Source: an uncultured Bacteroidota bacterium
Lineage (GTDB): Bacteria > Bacteroidota > Bacteroidia > Chitinophagales > Chitinophagaceae
Assembly: GCA_902826165.1 (NCBI GenBank)
Contig: CADEDV010000010.1
Span: 45,273 to 99,222 of the forward strand
Length of the DNA: 53,950 bases
Reading direction: 5' to 3'
Part shown: positions 35,021 through 42,216 of the stretch, piece after piece
Layout: every line of letters starts with the position of its first letter
Numbering within the stretch: position 1 is the stretch's first letter
Translations under genes and position numbers: made by a program
The notes under the pieces: model-generated
The model's input: the letters and a program-made list of their open reading frames with translations, nothing else
Told to the model about the DNA's origin: nothing
Databases searched by the model: none

Positions 35021-35665
35021 TTATTGAACCCGGTTGCCAAAAACTTTGTTGATCGCTTCGGTCTTGTTCTGCACATGCAGTTTTTCATAGATCTTGCCAA
35101 TATGCTGCCGGACAGTATGGAAGCTGATACCGAGTTGTTCTGCAATTTCTTTGTATAATAAACCTTTGGCAATGAGATTCAGCACTTCTTTTTCACGGGG
35201 TGTTAATACGGCGGCTTCAGGTGTTGCTTTAACGGTATGCTGATCTACAAATAAAGTAACCAGTTTACGGGCTATGGAGGCACTCATGGGTGAACCTCCC
35301 TGTTGTAATTCTTTGATGGATTCTATAATCTGAAGGGGAGGCGTTTTCTTCAGCAAATAGCCGCTGGCACCGGCTTTCAAGGCTTCAAACACCTGGTCAT
35401 TGTTCTCATACACGGTGAACATCATGAATTGAATGGAAGGCTCCAGCACTTTTACCCTTCTCACACATTCAATACCGGTCATGCCGGGAAGGTTGATATC
35501 CATGATCACAATGTCGGGTTTCAATATAGGCAGTTCCAGCGCTGCTGCTTCAGCAGTACGGTAAGTTGCCAGTAATTGCAGGGCTTCATCCTGCTGAATG
35601 AATGCAGTCAATCCTTCTGCTACTTCTGCCAGGTCTTCTACGATAACTACCTTGATCTTCGCCAT
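35021..35665 (-). CDS. NarL/LuxR-family response regulator (RR2)
   Basis: 214 aa from the ATG at 35665 (MAKIKVVIVED); an ATG at 35701 would overlap the kinase gene by 11 bp. Receiver domain with Glu10/Asp11, phosphoacceptor Asp56 (IMDINLPGMTG) and a Lys in GYLLKKTPP. LuxR-type helix-turn-helix near the C-terminus (LTPREKEVLNLIAKGLLYKEIAEQL). It follows its partner kinase by 25 bp. It is only moderately similar to RR1, and its kinase promoter lacks the 18-bp motif. Confidence 0.9.
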   Translation of the reverse strand: MAKIKVVIVEDLAEVAEGLTAFIQQDEALQLLATYRTAEAAALELPILKPDIVIMDINLPGMTGIECVRRVKVLEPSIQFMMFTVYENNDQVFEALKAGASGYLLKKTPPLQIIESIKELQQGGSPMSASIARKLVTLFVDQHTVKATPEAAVLTPREKEVLNLIAKGLLYKEIAEQLGISFHTVRQHIGKIYEKLHVQNKTEAINKVFGNRVQ

Positions 35666-35690
35666 TAGTGCAAATTTAGCGATGGTTACA

Positions 35691-38600
35691 TCACTGCCCA
35701 TAGGTATTTTGTTGGATACCCGGATCTGCCGTGATACTGACTACTGTCCCGTTATTGTTTTCTATCCGTATGGTACCCAAAATTTCACCTGCTCTTTTTT
35801 TCATGTTTTCCAGCCCGTTGGCAAAAGGCCGCACAGCCTGGGGATCAAAACCTCTTCCGTTATCATGGATACTTACCTTTAGTTCTTTGTCGCAATCAAT
35901 AGTAATGCTTACTTCAGAAGCATGTGCATGCTTAACAATATTATGCAGGGCTTCTTTCATAATAAGAAAGATATTACGGCGTATTTCCCCATTTATTGGT
36001 ATATCTTTTACCACGGTTGAAGCGAAACTGAGGTTGATATTTTTATCTTCCAGGTATTCGGATGCATAGGAACGGCAAAAACTGACCAAATCGCCGGAAG
36101 AGTCATACCGCTGATTCAGTGCCCATACTATTTCTCCCATTTTCTCAGCCATTTCATCACTATAGGCAGATATTTTACCCAGGTCTTCATTCATTTTCAG
36201 GTCTTCATTTTTTTGCAACTGTATTTTTTCGCTCAGGAATTTTATGCGGGAGAGAGACGCCCCGAAATCATCATGCATATCAGTGGCAATACGGGTACGT
36301 TCTTTTTCAATAGCCTGTTTTTTTTCAAGAACGGCTTTCTGGTGCTCCAGTTTGCGCAGGTAATATGACCTGATAATGAACCAAACAACTGCAGCAGCCA
36401 CGGTGATCAGCAGCAGTTTCCACCACCAGGTTTTTGTCCATGGTGTTTGAATGGTAAAGGAGAAAGGAGCCTGCATAATGCTCCATTCATTATCGCCTTT
36501 ATGTCTTGCTCTTACTGTGAATGTATAATTACCCGGGGCCAGGTTGGCATACGAAGCAGTATTGATATTACTGTTATAGATCCAGTCCTGATCGGCCCCT
36601 GTGAGCTGGTAACTATATTCAATATCGTTGCCACTGTTAATATCCAGCCCTATGAAACGAAACTGGAGATTATTTCCTGATGAGTGAAAGCTGGTAATTA
36701 CTGAACTGTCAATATGATATTGCTGGCCATTTACCATTATCTCATCAATGTAGATCGGAATTATTTTCCGGGTATTACTCAGTAAAAGATCGGGACTGAA
36801 CCGCATCAATGTTGTTCTTGAACCCAGCCAAAGGTGGTTAGAGCTGCTGTCGAAATAAATACATCGTTCAGAAAAATAATCAGCAGGCAGCCCATCTTCT
36901 TTAGAAAAATTGATGAATTTGTTTTCGTTAACCAGTAAGCAGCTTAGCCCTTTAAGTGTACCGATCCATAGCCGTTTTTTATTATCAAATTGTAACGCAT
37001 ATACATAATTGGTGGGTAAACCATTTTGAATAGTATAATGAGTTGCAGTTCTGTTTACAGGGTTATACCGGCCAACACCAGTACCGTCGAATGCGATCCA
37101 TATATTGTCGTTATCATCCATTAGCAGGTCTGTAATGCCAGCGAGATTAGTTTCATTAAGACCTTTCACAGTATCAAAAGCCACTTCGGTAAAATAATCT
37201 GCTTCTTTATTCCAGTGCAGCAGCCGTGACGATTTATTGACACCAAACCAGAGATTCCCATTTTTGTCTTCTGTATGTACGGAATAATAACTCACTGAAA
37301 AGTTCCCTCTCGGACCATCTTTTTTGTATTGATAAACAGAGCCGTCTTTAGTTATTCTTACAAAGCCGCCACCATTATTGCCGCTGTACCACTCATCTCC
37401 GTTACTGTGTTTAAAGGCGAGGATAATAACGTCGGAGAGGGGGAAGTATTTTTTTAAAAAACTGACTTCAGTATACTGTCCTGTAAGCGGGTTGAATTTT
37501 GTGGCAGCGGCCCCGCCGGAGAAGATAAGGTCATTTCCAAACGGGTTCATGCACCATATAGCCGGTATTTTTGCCCTGTTCAATAAAGTAACCCGGTCAT
37601 TTTGTTGATTGAGCCTGTAAACAATGTTTGAGTTAAATGCCGGCAAGTATATATGCTGATCTTTCCCCTTTGTAATATGTAAGAATGTATTGTTCTTAAC
37701 CAGTTCAGAAAATTCATTCCTCCAGCTCTTGATACCGGAAGTGGAAATATTCAGTTTACTGATTCCGTCGGTTGTGGCGATCCATTCATTTTGATCACTG
37801 TCGGTGAAATTGAAGGTGAGAGAATTGGAAAGAAGTGATGAAGCATTGTTATCACTTTTAACACGGGTAAACAGGTTGGTACGGGTGTTTAATATACTTA
37901 AACCGCCGCCTTCAGCAGCCCCTATCCAGAAAGTGCTGTCATTTTTGGGAAGAACAAAGGCAATGTTGCCATCCTCTATATCCGATGTTGAGTGACCTGC
38001 TTTCCAATGATGTAAAAGAGCCCCGGCGCCGGAATACCGGTATAAACCTTCAAAATAATTGGAGAAGTAAATAAAATCATTCTTTTCATCATAATACTTG
38101 AACTCGAGCATCCTCTCCCGATCTGGCATATCTTTTTCACCCAGGAAGAGAGTATATTTTTTGCTGACCGTATTAAAAATAAAATATTGCCAGGGCGTTC
38201 CTATCAGCCAGTTATCACCATTTAGCGAAACTATCCTGTGTATTCCCCCTTTTGTTGAGAATGGAGGAACGATCGTATCCGTTATCTGCAATTGTTCATT
38301 CACAATAAAACTACTGTCAATCTTATTGATAACGAAAAACTGATCCTTTAATGGCCTGATATAATAAACAACTTTATTCCTGAACTGCCAGGGCTGGTAG
38401 AATTCCCCGGTCATCGTGTTCATCGAAACCACCCGGCTGGCACAGGTCATCAGTAAATAACCGGGTTTGTATTCGATCAAAGATCCTATTGTATTTCCGG
38501 GTAATGCTGTGCTATCATTTTTACGGGTAAAGAAGTTTTTAAAACTGGTGCCATCATACCGGCTGAGCCCTTCCCGGGTGCCCAGCCAGATAAACCCCCG

Positions 38601-38738
38601 GGAATCCTGGGTAATACAATTGACTGCATTGTCTGCAAGGCCGTTTGCAATTGTATAATTGGTAAAAGTAAAAGAAGGGGATTGTGTTTTGCCAGTAAAA
38701 CACAAAACAAGAATCAGGAATGCAAAAAGCCAACGCAT
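35691..38738 (-). CDS. Beta-propeller (Reg_prop/Y_Y_Y) sensor histidine kinase (HK3)
   Basis: 1015 aa; signal peptide (MRWLFAFLILVLCFTGKT). The N-terminal 650 residues contain two-component propeller repeats (CITQDSRGFIWLGTREGLSRYDG, TDLLMDDNDNIWIAFDGTGVGRYN). A Y_Y_Y domain (EYSYQLTGADQDWIYNSN...NYTFTVRARHK), a membrane helix (about 772-790), a HisKA_3 helix with His822 (ATDMHDDFGASLSRIKF) and a HATPase domain (ISHDNGRGFD-type) follow. The sensor is periplasmic and the kinase cytoplasmic; it signals through RR2. In Bacteroidota such sensors often recognise oligosaccharides, but classical SusC/SusD genes are absent here. Confidence 0.9.
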   Translation of the reverse strand: MRWLFAFLILVLCFTGKTQSPSFTFTNYTIANGLADNAVNCITQDSRGFIWLGTREGLSRYDGTSFKNFFTRKNDSTALPGNTIGSLIEYKPGYLLMTCASRVVSMNTMTGEFYQPWQFRNKVVYYIRPLKDQFFVINKIDSSFIVNEQLQITDTIVPPFSTKGGIHRIVSLNGDNWLIGTPWQYFIFNTVSKKYTLFLGEKDMPDRERMLEFKYYDEKNDFIYFSNYFEGLYRYSGAGALLHHWKAGHSTSDIEDGNIAFVLPKNDSTFWIGAAEGGGLSILNTRTNLFTRVKSDNNASSLLSNSLTFNFTDSDQNEWIATTDGISKLNISTSGIKSWRNEFSELVKNNTFLHITKGKDQHIYLPAFNSNIVYRLNQQNDRVTLLNRAKIPAIWCMNPFGNDLIFSGGAAATKFNPLTGQYTEVSFLKKYFPLSDVIILAFKHSNGDEWYSGNNGGGFVRITKDGSVYQYKKDGPRGNFSVSYYSVHTEDKNGNLWFGVNKSSRLLHWNKEADYFTEVAFDTVKGLNETNLAGITDLLMDDNDNIWIAFDGTGVGRYNPVNRTATHYTIQNGLPTNYVYALQFDNKKRLWIGTLKGLSCLLVNENKFINFSKEDGLPADYFSERCIYFDSSSNHLWLGSRTTLMRFSPDLLLSNTRKIIPIYIDEIMVNGQQYHIDSSVITSFHSSGNNLQFRFIGLDINSGNDIEYSYQLTGADQDWIYNSNINTASYANLAPGNYTFTVRARHKGDNEWSIMQAPFSFTIQTPWTKTWWWKLLLITVAAAVVWFIIRSYYLRKLEHQKAVLEKKQAIEKERTRIATDMHDDFGASLSRIKFLSEKIQLQKNEDLKMNEDLGKISAYSDEMAEKMGEIVWALNQRYDSSGDLVSFCRSYASEYLEDKNINLSFASTVVKDIPINGEIRRNIFLIMKEALHNIVKHAHASEVSITIDCDKELKVSIHDNGRGFDPQAVRPFANGLENMKKRAGEILGTIRIENNNGTVVSITADPGIQQNTYGQ

Positions 38739-38787
38739 GTTTAAATGTAAGTGTTATTCACTTTTCTTAGTAACAAATGTTTTAGCA

Positions 38788-38819
38788 AGAAAAACTCCGG
38801 GTATTCCCGGAGTTTTTTA
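38788..38819 (-). terminator. Rho-independent terminator
   Basis: AAAACTCCGGG and CCCGGAGTTTT form an 11-bp stem with a 4-nt loop, with T-rich ends on both strands. It separates the secreted-protein gene at 38836 from the downstream HK3 gene, so the kinase must have its own promoter. Confidence 0.85.
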
Positions 38820-38835
38820 AAGATTATACATCAAG

Positions 38836-40083
38836 TTACCGGATATTTCCAGTAGGAGATACTCCTGCTTTACTCATTACCCATTTCCCTCCTCCGCTTG
38901 CATTGCCACCGCTACCCCAGGTGCCATTTAATGAACCTGCATTTAAAGTGGCGGCTACTGAAAACTGGCCTCCGTTATTGTACTTATACGTACCGCTAAG
39001 CTGGTTGTTAATGAATGTATAGCTGCCATTAGCAATAACAGCATTATTCGCATCTAATAACTGCATAGTGCCATCAGCATTTAGCCTGAATGAATAGAAG
39101 CTTGGACTGTTGTTCTGTCCATTACCATAAGTGCCTTTCCAGGTACCGGTAATGCCACTTGCGGCAGGGGCCACAGGCATTTTCTTAAAACCACCCGGAG
39201 ATTTCGTAGTGCCATTAGCGGGAGGATTTGATCCTGAGGTATTCGATGCTGCAGGTTGTTGTGTAGCCGGGTTCGGGAAAAACTCTACTTTTAAAAGTAG
39301 TGTGTAATTACCATGGTCACGGCTGTTACCAACGGCCACTTCATCATAATTAACGCTGATGACCCCTCTGCCAAATCCCATATCACTATTGCAAATACTA
39401 TTCAGGTTGGGTGTATTTAACACAACCAGTTTTGGCGAAAAATCTCCATATTTTTCCATGCCAATAGGGCGGGTACCTGCCCTTCCCAATTCTCCCTGGT
39501 CCCCACCAGCTTTCGTTTTGGAGAGACCCAGGCTTGCTGCATTGAAAACAACACCACCAAGATTACCGGTAAGTATATTAAAGCCGATCATAATGGGGGC
39601 TACTTTTTGATTGATACTGTTATACAGTCCACGCATAGTAGAGCTAAATGAAAGTGAGTTGTCGGAAATAGGATCATGTTCCCAACCGGTAGGTATAACA
39701 GTAAGGATATCTCCATCTGCCATATCATATTCACCAATGATATCATTGCAGCGGTAATTATCACCAGCTTTGATACCGCCCCTGTTATTGCCAAAAGCAT
39801 CCACCCATGAGCCGACGCTGATCCTGTTGGAGAAAGAACCGGTGGCATCACCATACACGGCGGTTCTTTTTTCATAACTCAGCTTTGAATTTCCGCTTCT
39901 GTCGGCAAGTGTAAAGTTGAAGGTAAAAAACACTTCATCACCCTTGCCATCCATATGTAAAATATCATCCCATGTTTCCCGGTAACAGTCAAACCCGGCA
40001 AAGGAAATGCGGATACGGCCGGATTGTGCATTTGCACTTACGAGGACTGTCATTAGTAATGCGAAAGCAACTATTTTTTTCAT
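38836..40083 (-). CDS. Secreted protein with C-terminal lipocalin-like domain
   Basis: 415 aa; signal peptide (MKKIVAFALLMTVLVSANAQ). The N-terminal domain (about residues 20-270; RIRISFAGFDCYRETWDDIL, HMDGKGDEVFF) matches nothing I recognise. A Pro/Ala/Gly linker (about 272-305) leads to a C-terminal domain of about 100 residues (GTWKGTYGNGQNN, FRLNADGTMQLLD, GSYTFINNQLSGTY) of the small lipocalin-like type. Single gene: motif copy 4 lies 51 nt upstream and a strong terminator downstream. Confidence 0.72.
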   Translation of the reverse strand: MKKIVAFALLMTVLVSANAQSGRIRISFAGFDCYRETWDDILHMDGKGDEVFFTFNFTLADRSGNSKLSYEKRTAVYGDATGSFSNRISVGSWVDAFGNNRGGIKAGDNYRCNDIIGEYDMADGDILTVIPTGWEHDPISDNSLSFSSTMRGLYNSINQKVAPIMIGFNILTGNLGGVVFNAASLGLSKTKAGGDQGELGRAGTRPIGMEKYGDFSPKLVVLNTPNLNSICNSDMGFGRGVISVNYDEVAVGNSRDHGNYTLLLKVEFFPNPATQQPAASNTSGSNPPANGTTKSPGGFKKMPVAPAASGITGTWKGTYGNGQNNSPSFYSFRLNADGTMQLLDANNAVIANGSYTFINNQLSGTYKYNNGGQFSVAATLNAGSLNGTWGSGGNASGGGKWVMSKAGVSPTGNIR

Positions 40084-40134
40084 AACTCAAAATTTTATTT
40101 AGTGTAAAAGTGGTTGGTGAAGAGAAAGAAAGCA

Positions 40135-40152
40135 ATCCTGTAAAAACAGGAT
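40135..40152 (-). promoter_or_regulatory. Regulon motif copy 4 (perfect palindrome)
   Basis: ATCCTGTAAAAACAGGAT: arms ATCCTG and CAGGAT pair perfectly around TAAAAA, and one more A/T pair extends each arm. This copy reveals the symmetry that the others keep imperfectly. It is 51 nt upstream of the ATG at 40083 and 22 nt from CACTTTTA (40105-40112, minus strand). Confidence 0.75.
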
Positions 40153-40161
40153 TTCCTCCCG

Positions 40162-42078
40162 CTATTGTTTTAAGAATTGCAGTACAATTACAGTATTGTC
40201 GGTTTTAAGTAGCTTAAGTATGTAAAAACCGGGCTTTAAAGTGCTGATAGTATACTGCATTTGGTTGTTTGCCGTAAATGTCATGACTTGTTTACCCCCT
40301 GCATCTATCAACTGGAGCTGCAATATCCCGGACGGGTCGATGTTTTTCAGGCGGATAAAGTTAGTTGCAGGATTAGGATACAGTGTTATTTGCGGCTCTT
40401 TACCTATATTAACTTTTATGATTGCACTGTATTCGAATCTTCCATCAAGGTCAACTTGTTTTAAGCGGTAGAATATAACAGGACCTGTTATGTTGCTGTG
40501 TACATAACCATACTGATTTTTGCCCGGAAGATTTTTAGCTGTCACCCTTGTAAGGGTATTAAATAATATTCCATCAGTGGAGATTTCCACATCAAAACGG
40601 GAACTGTTTATTTCATTCTCTGTTTCCCAAGCAAGTGTAATGTCGCTGTTGTTAGGTAGCGCCGTAAAGGAAAGCAACCGAAGCGGGAGCACCCCGCCTG
40701 CAAACAGCCGGGATGAGTAAATATCATAGTCAGCAGTGCTTCTTAAATCCTGCCAGGCAATGAGAGCACCACCCGCACCATCAGTAATCAGTTGAGCTGT
40801 ACTTTGTGCATGTGACTCATTGGCAACAGGTACCCCATTTGTGGTCCATAACGCATTGCCGGTAGCATCAATACCTTGTGCATAAATATCCTGCTGAAAA
40901 CTGTTTCTCGAATCTGTCCATATAAAAACAGCTCCCCCGGAAACCCTGGCCACCAGTTGCGGTTCTTCCTGTGTATCGAAAGTATTACAAACGGGAATAC
41001 CATTTGCGGTCCATTGGGCAGCACCGGAGGCATTGATACGTTGGGTATAAATGTCTCTGTTATTTCTCCTGTCTTCCCAGGCGATGATAGCGCCGCCTGC
41101 TGCATCAGCAACCAGTTGATGCGAAAATTGTATACCGCTGGCCGTGCAAATGGCAATACCATTGCTGGTCCATTGCGGTAAACCCGAGTTGCTGACACGC
41201 TGGGCATATAGATCCGTATTCGATCCGGCATTTCTTTTATCCTCCCAGCACATGATAGCGCCGCCGCTACCATCGGCGACTATCCTGGTATTATACTGGT
41301 GGGCAAGGTTAGATTCAGAACAGATCACCACACCATTAAAGGTCCAGTCTGTAAAACCGTTGGAGATATGTTGAGCATAAATATCCGCCTGGCTGAAATT
41401 TCTCCAGTCTTCCCATACAATAATCGCACTACCAGCTCCTCCGTCACTTATTATCTGGGGCATATTTTGAAGGGAGGATGCTGTACAAACGGGAGCACCA
41501 TTTAATGTCCACAGAGCAGTGCCCATTTGATTAAGTCGTTGTGCATAAATATCTGCATTCGCACTGCCGCCTCTTCCATCACTCCAAACAATCATGGCCC
41601 CGGAGTTATCGGCCAGTAATTGCTGATTGTTTTGAATACCGGTGGCTGTACAAACCGGCACACCATCAGCAACCCACTGTACTATCCCGCTGCTATTGAT
41701 ACGTTGCGCATAGATATCATAGTTGCCTGCGCCGCCCCCATCCCGGTCATCTATCCATGCAATAACGGCACCACCTGCTCCATCCGTTACTATCTTGGGA
41801 TTTTGCTGATTAAAAGCCGCTGTACATAAGGGAACAGCATCAGTATTCCAAAGAAGTGTACCTGTTGCACTGATGCGTTGTGCATAAATATCCGTGGATG
41901 AATTCCTGGTATCCTGCCATACCAGGATAGCACCACCGGTTCCATCTGCTACCATCTGAACATTTGTCTGGCTGCCTGTAAAATTACATACCGCATTGTT
42001 GATTGCCGGATTAGCACTCCATTGAGCAGAAGCAGTAACAAATGATAGTGTGATTAGTAGTAAAAGCAATGATCGCAT
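40162..42078 (-). CDS. Type IX-secreted protein with eight WxDxR-type repeats
   Basis: 638 aa from the ATG at 42078 (signal peptide MRSLLLLLITLSFVTASAQ); the TTG at 42102 is rejected. Residues about 25-445 hold seven full and one partial copies of a roughly 53-residue repeat (DGxGGAIIxWxDxRN...DIYAQRIxxxGxxxWTxNGxPVC), probably a beta-propeller-like surface structure. A fibronectin-like segment (about 455-555) and a C-terminal sorting tail (about 560-638; ITLYPNPATNFIRL ... LKPGFYILKLL) follow. The tail marks it for the type IX system. It is divergent from the kinase at 42217, with motif copy 5 between. Confidence 0.88.
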   Translation of the reverse strand: MRSLLLLLITLSFVTASAQWSANPAINNAVCNFTGSQTNVQMVADGTGGAILVWQDTRNSSTDIYAQRISATGTLLWNTDAVPLCTAAFNQQNPKIVTDGAGGAVIAWIDDRDGGGAGNYDIYAQRINSSGIVQWVADGVPVCTATGIQNNQQLLADNSGAMIVWSDGRGGSANADIYAQRLNQMGTALWTLNGAPVCTASSLQNMPQIISDGGAGSAIIVWEDWRNFSQADIYAQHISNGFTDWTFNGVVICSESNLAHQYNTRIVADGSGGAIMCWEDKRNAGSNTDLYAQRVSNSGLPQWTSNGIAICTASGIQFSHQLVADAAGGAIIAWEDRRNNRDIYTQRINASGAAQWTANGIPVCNTFDTQEEPQLVARVSGGAVFIWTDSRNSFQQDIYAQGIDATGNALWTTNGVPVANESHAQSTAQLITDGAGGALIAWQDLRSTADYDIYSSRLFAGGVLPLRLLSFTALPNNSDITLAWETENEINSSRFDVEISTDGILFNTLTRVTAKNLPGKNQYGYVHSNITGPVIFYRLKQVDLDGRFEYSAIIKVNIGKEPQITLYPNPATNFIRLKNIDPSGILQLQLIDAGGKQVMTFTANNQMQYTISTLKPGFYILKLLKTDNTVIVLQFLKQ

Positions 42079-42128
42079 AAAGGTTGGTTTAATTGAAGCC
42101 AAACCTATTGCCTTGTATACGAAATATT

Positions 42129-42146
42129 ATCCCTTAAAAACAGGAT
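42129..42146 (-). promoter_or_regulatory. Regulon motif copy 5
   Basis: ATCCCTTAAAAACAGGAT (plus strand), identical to copies 1 and 2. It is 50 nt upstream of the ATG at 42078 and 21 nt from a perfect -7 box TAGGTTTG (42100-42107, minus strand); on the other side it is 70 nt upstream of the HK2 ATG. Confidence 0.7.
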
Positions 42147-42166
42147 ATTACACCGGGATTTAAAAT

Positions 42167-42183
42167 TCATGGAAAAAGGGGAG
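42167..42183 (+). promoter_or_regulatory. Kinase-promoter block B, copy 2
   Basis: TCATGGAAAAAGGGGAG, identical to 19921-19937 and starting exactly 20 nt beyond the 18-bp motif, as there. It ends 21 nt before the HK2 -7 box, so it covers the -33 region and just upstream. Confidence 0.55.
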
Positions 42184-42204
42184 GATACCATTTATCTTAG
42201 AAGT

Positions 42205-42212
42205 TAAATTTG
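42205..42212 (+). promoter_or_regulatory. HK2 promoter, -7 element
   Basis: TAAATTTG, a perfect TAnnTTTG match, ends 4 nt before the HK2 ATG, which implies a leaderless or nearly leaderless mRNA. No -33 TTTG is seen; block B occupies that position, which suits an activator-dependent promoter. Confidence 0.5.
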
Positions 42213-42216
42213 TAAA

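Noticed and set aside
40162-42078. Repeated DNA that at first looks like a tandem-repeat or CRISPR-like array
   Set aside because: The period (about 160 bp) is codon-based, the units vary, and they translate into a protein repeat with a signal peptide and sorting tail; there are no identical short repeats with unique spacers.
35691-42078. A polysaccharide utilisation locus around the propeller-type kinase
   Set aside because: No SusC/SusD pair, glycoside hydrolase or sugar transporter is present in the block; the kinase type alone is not enough.
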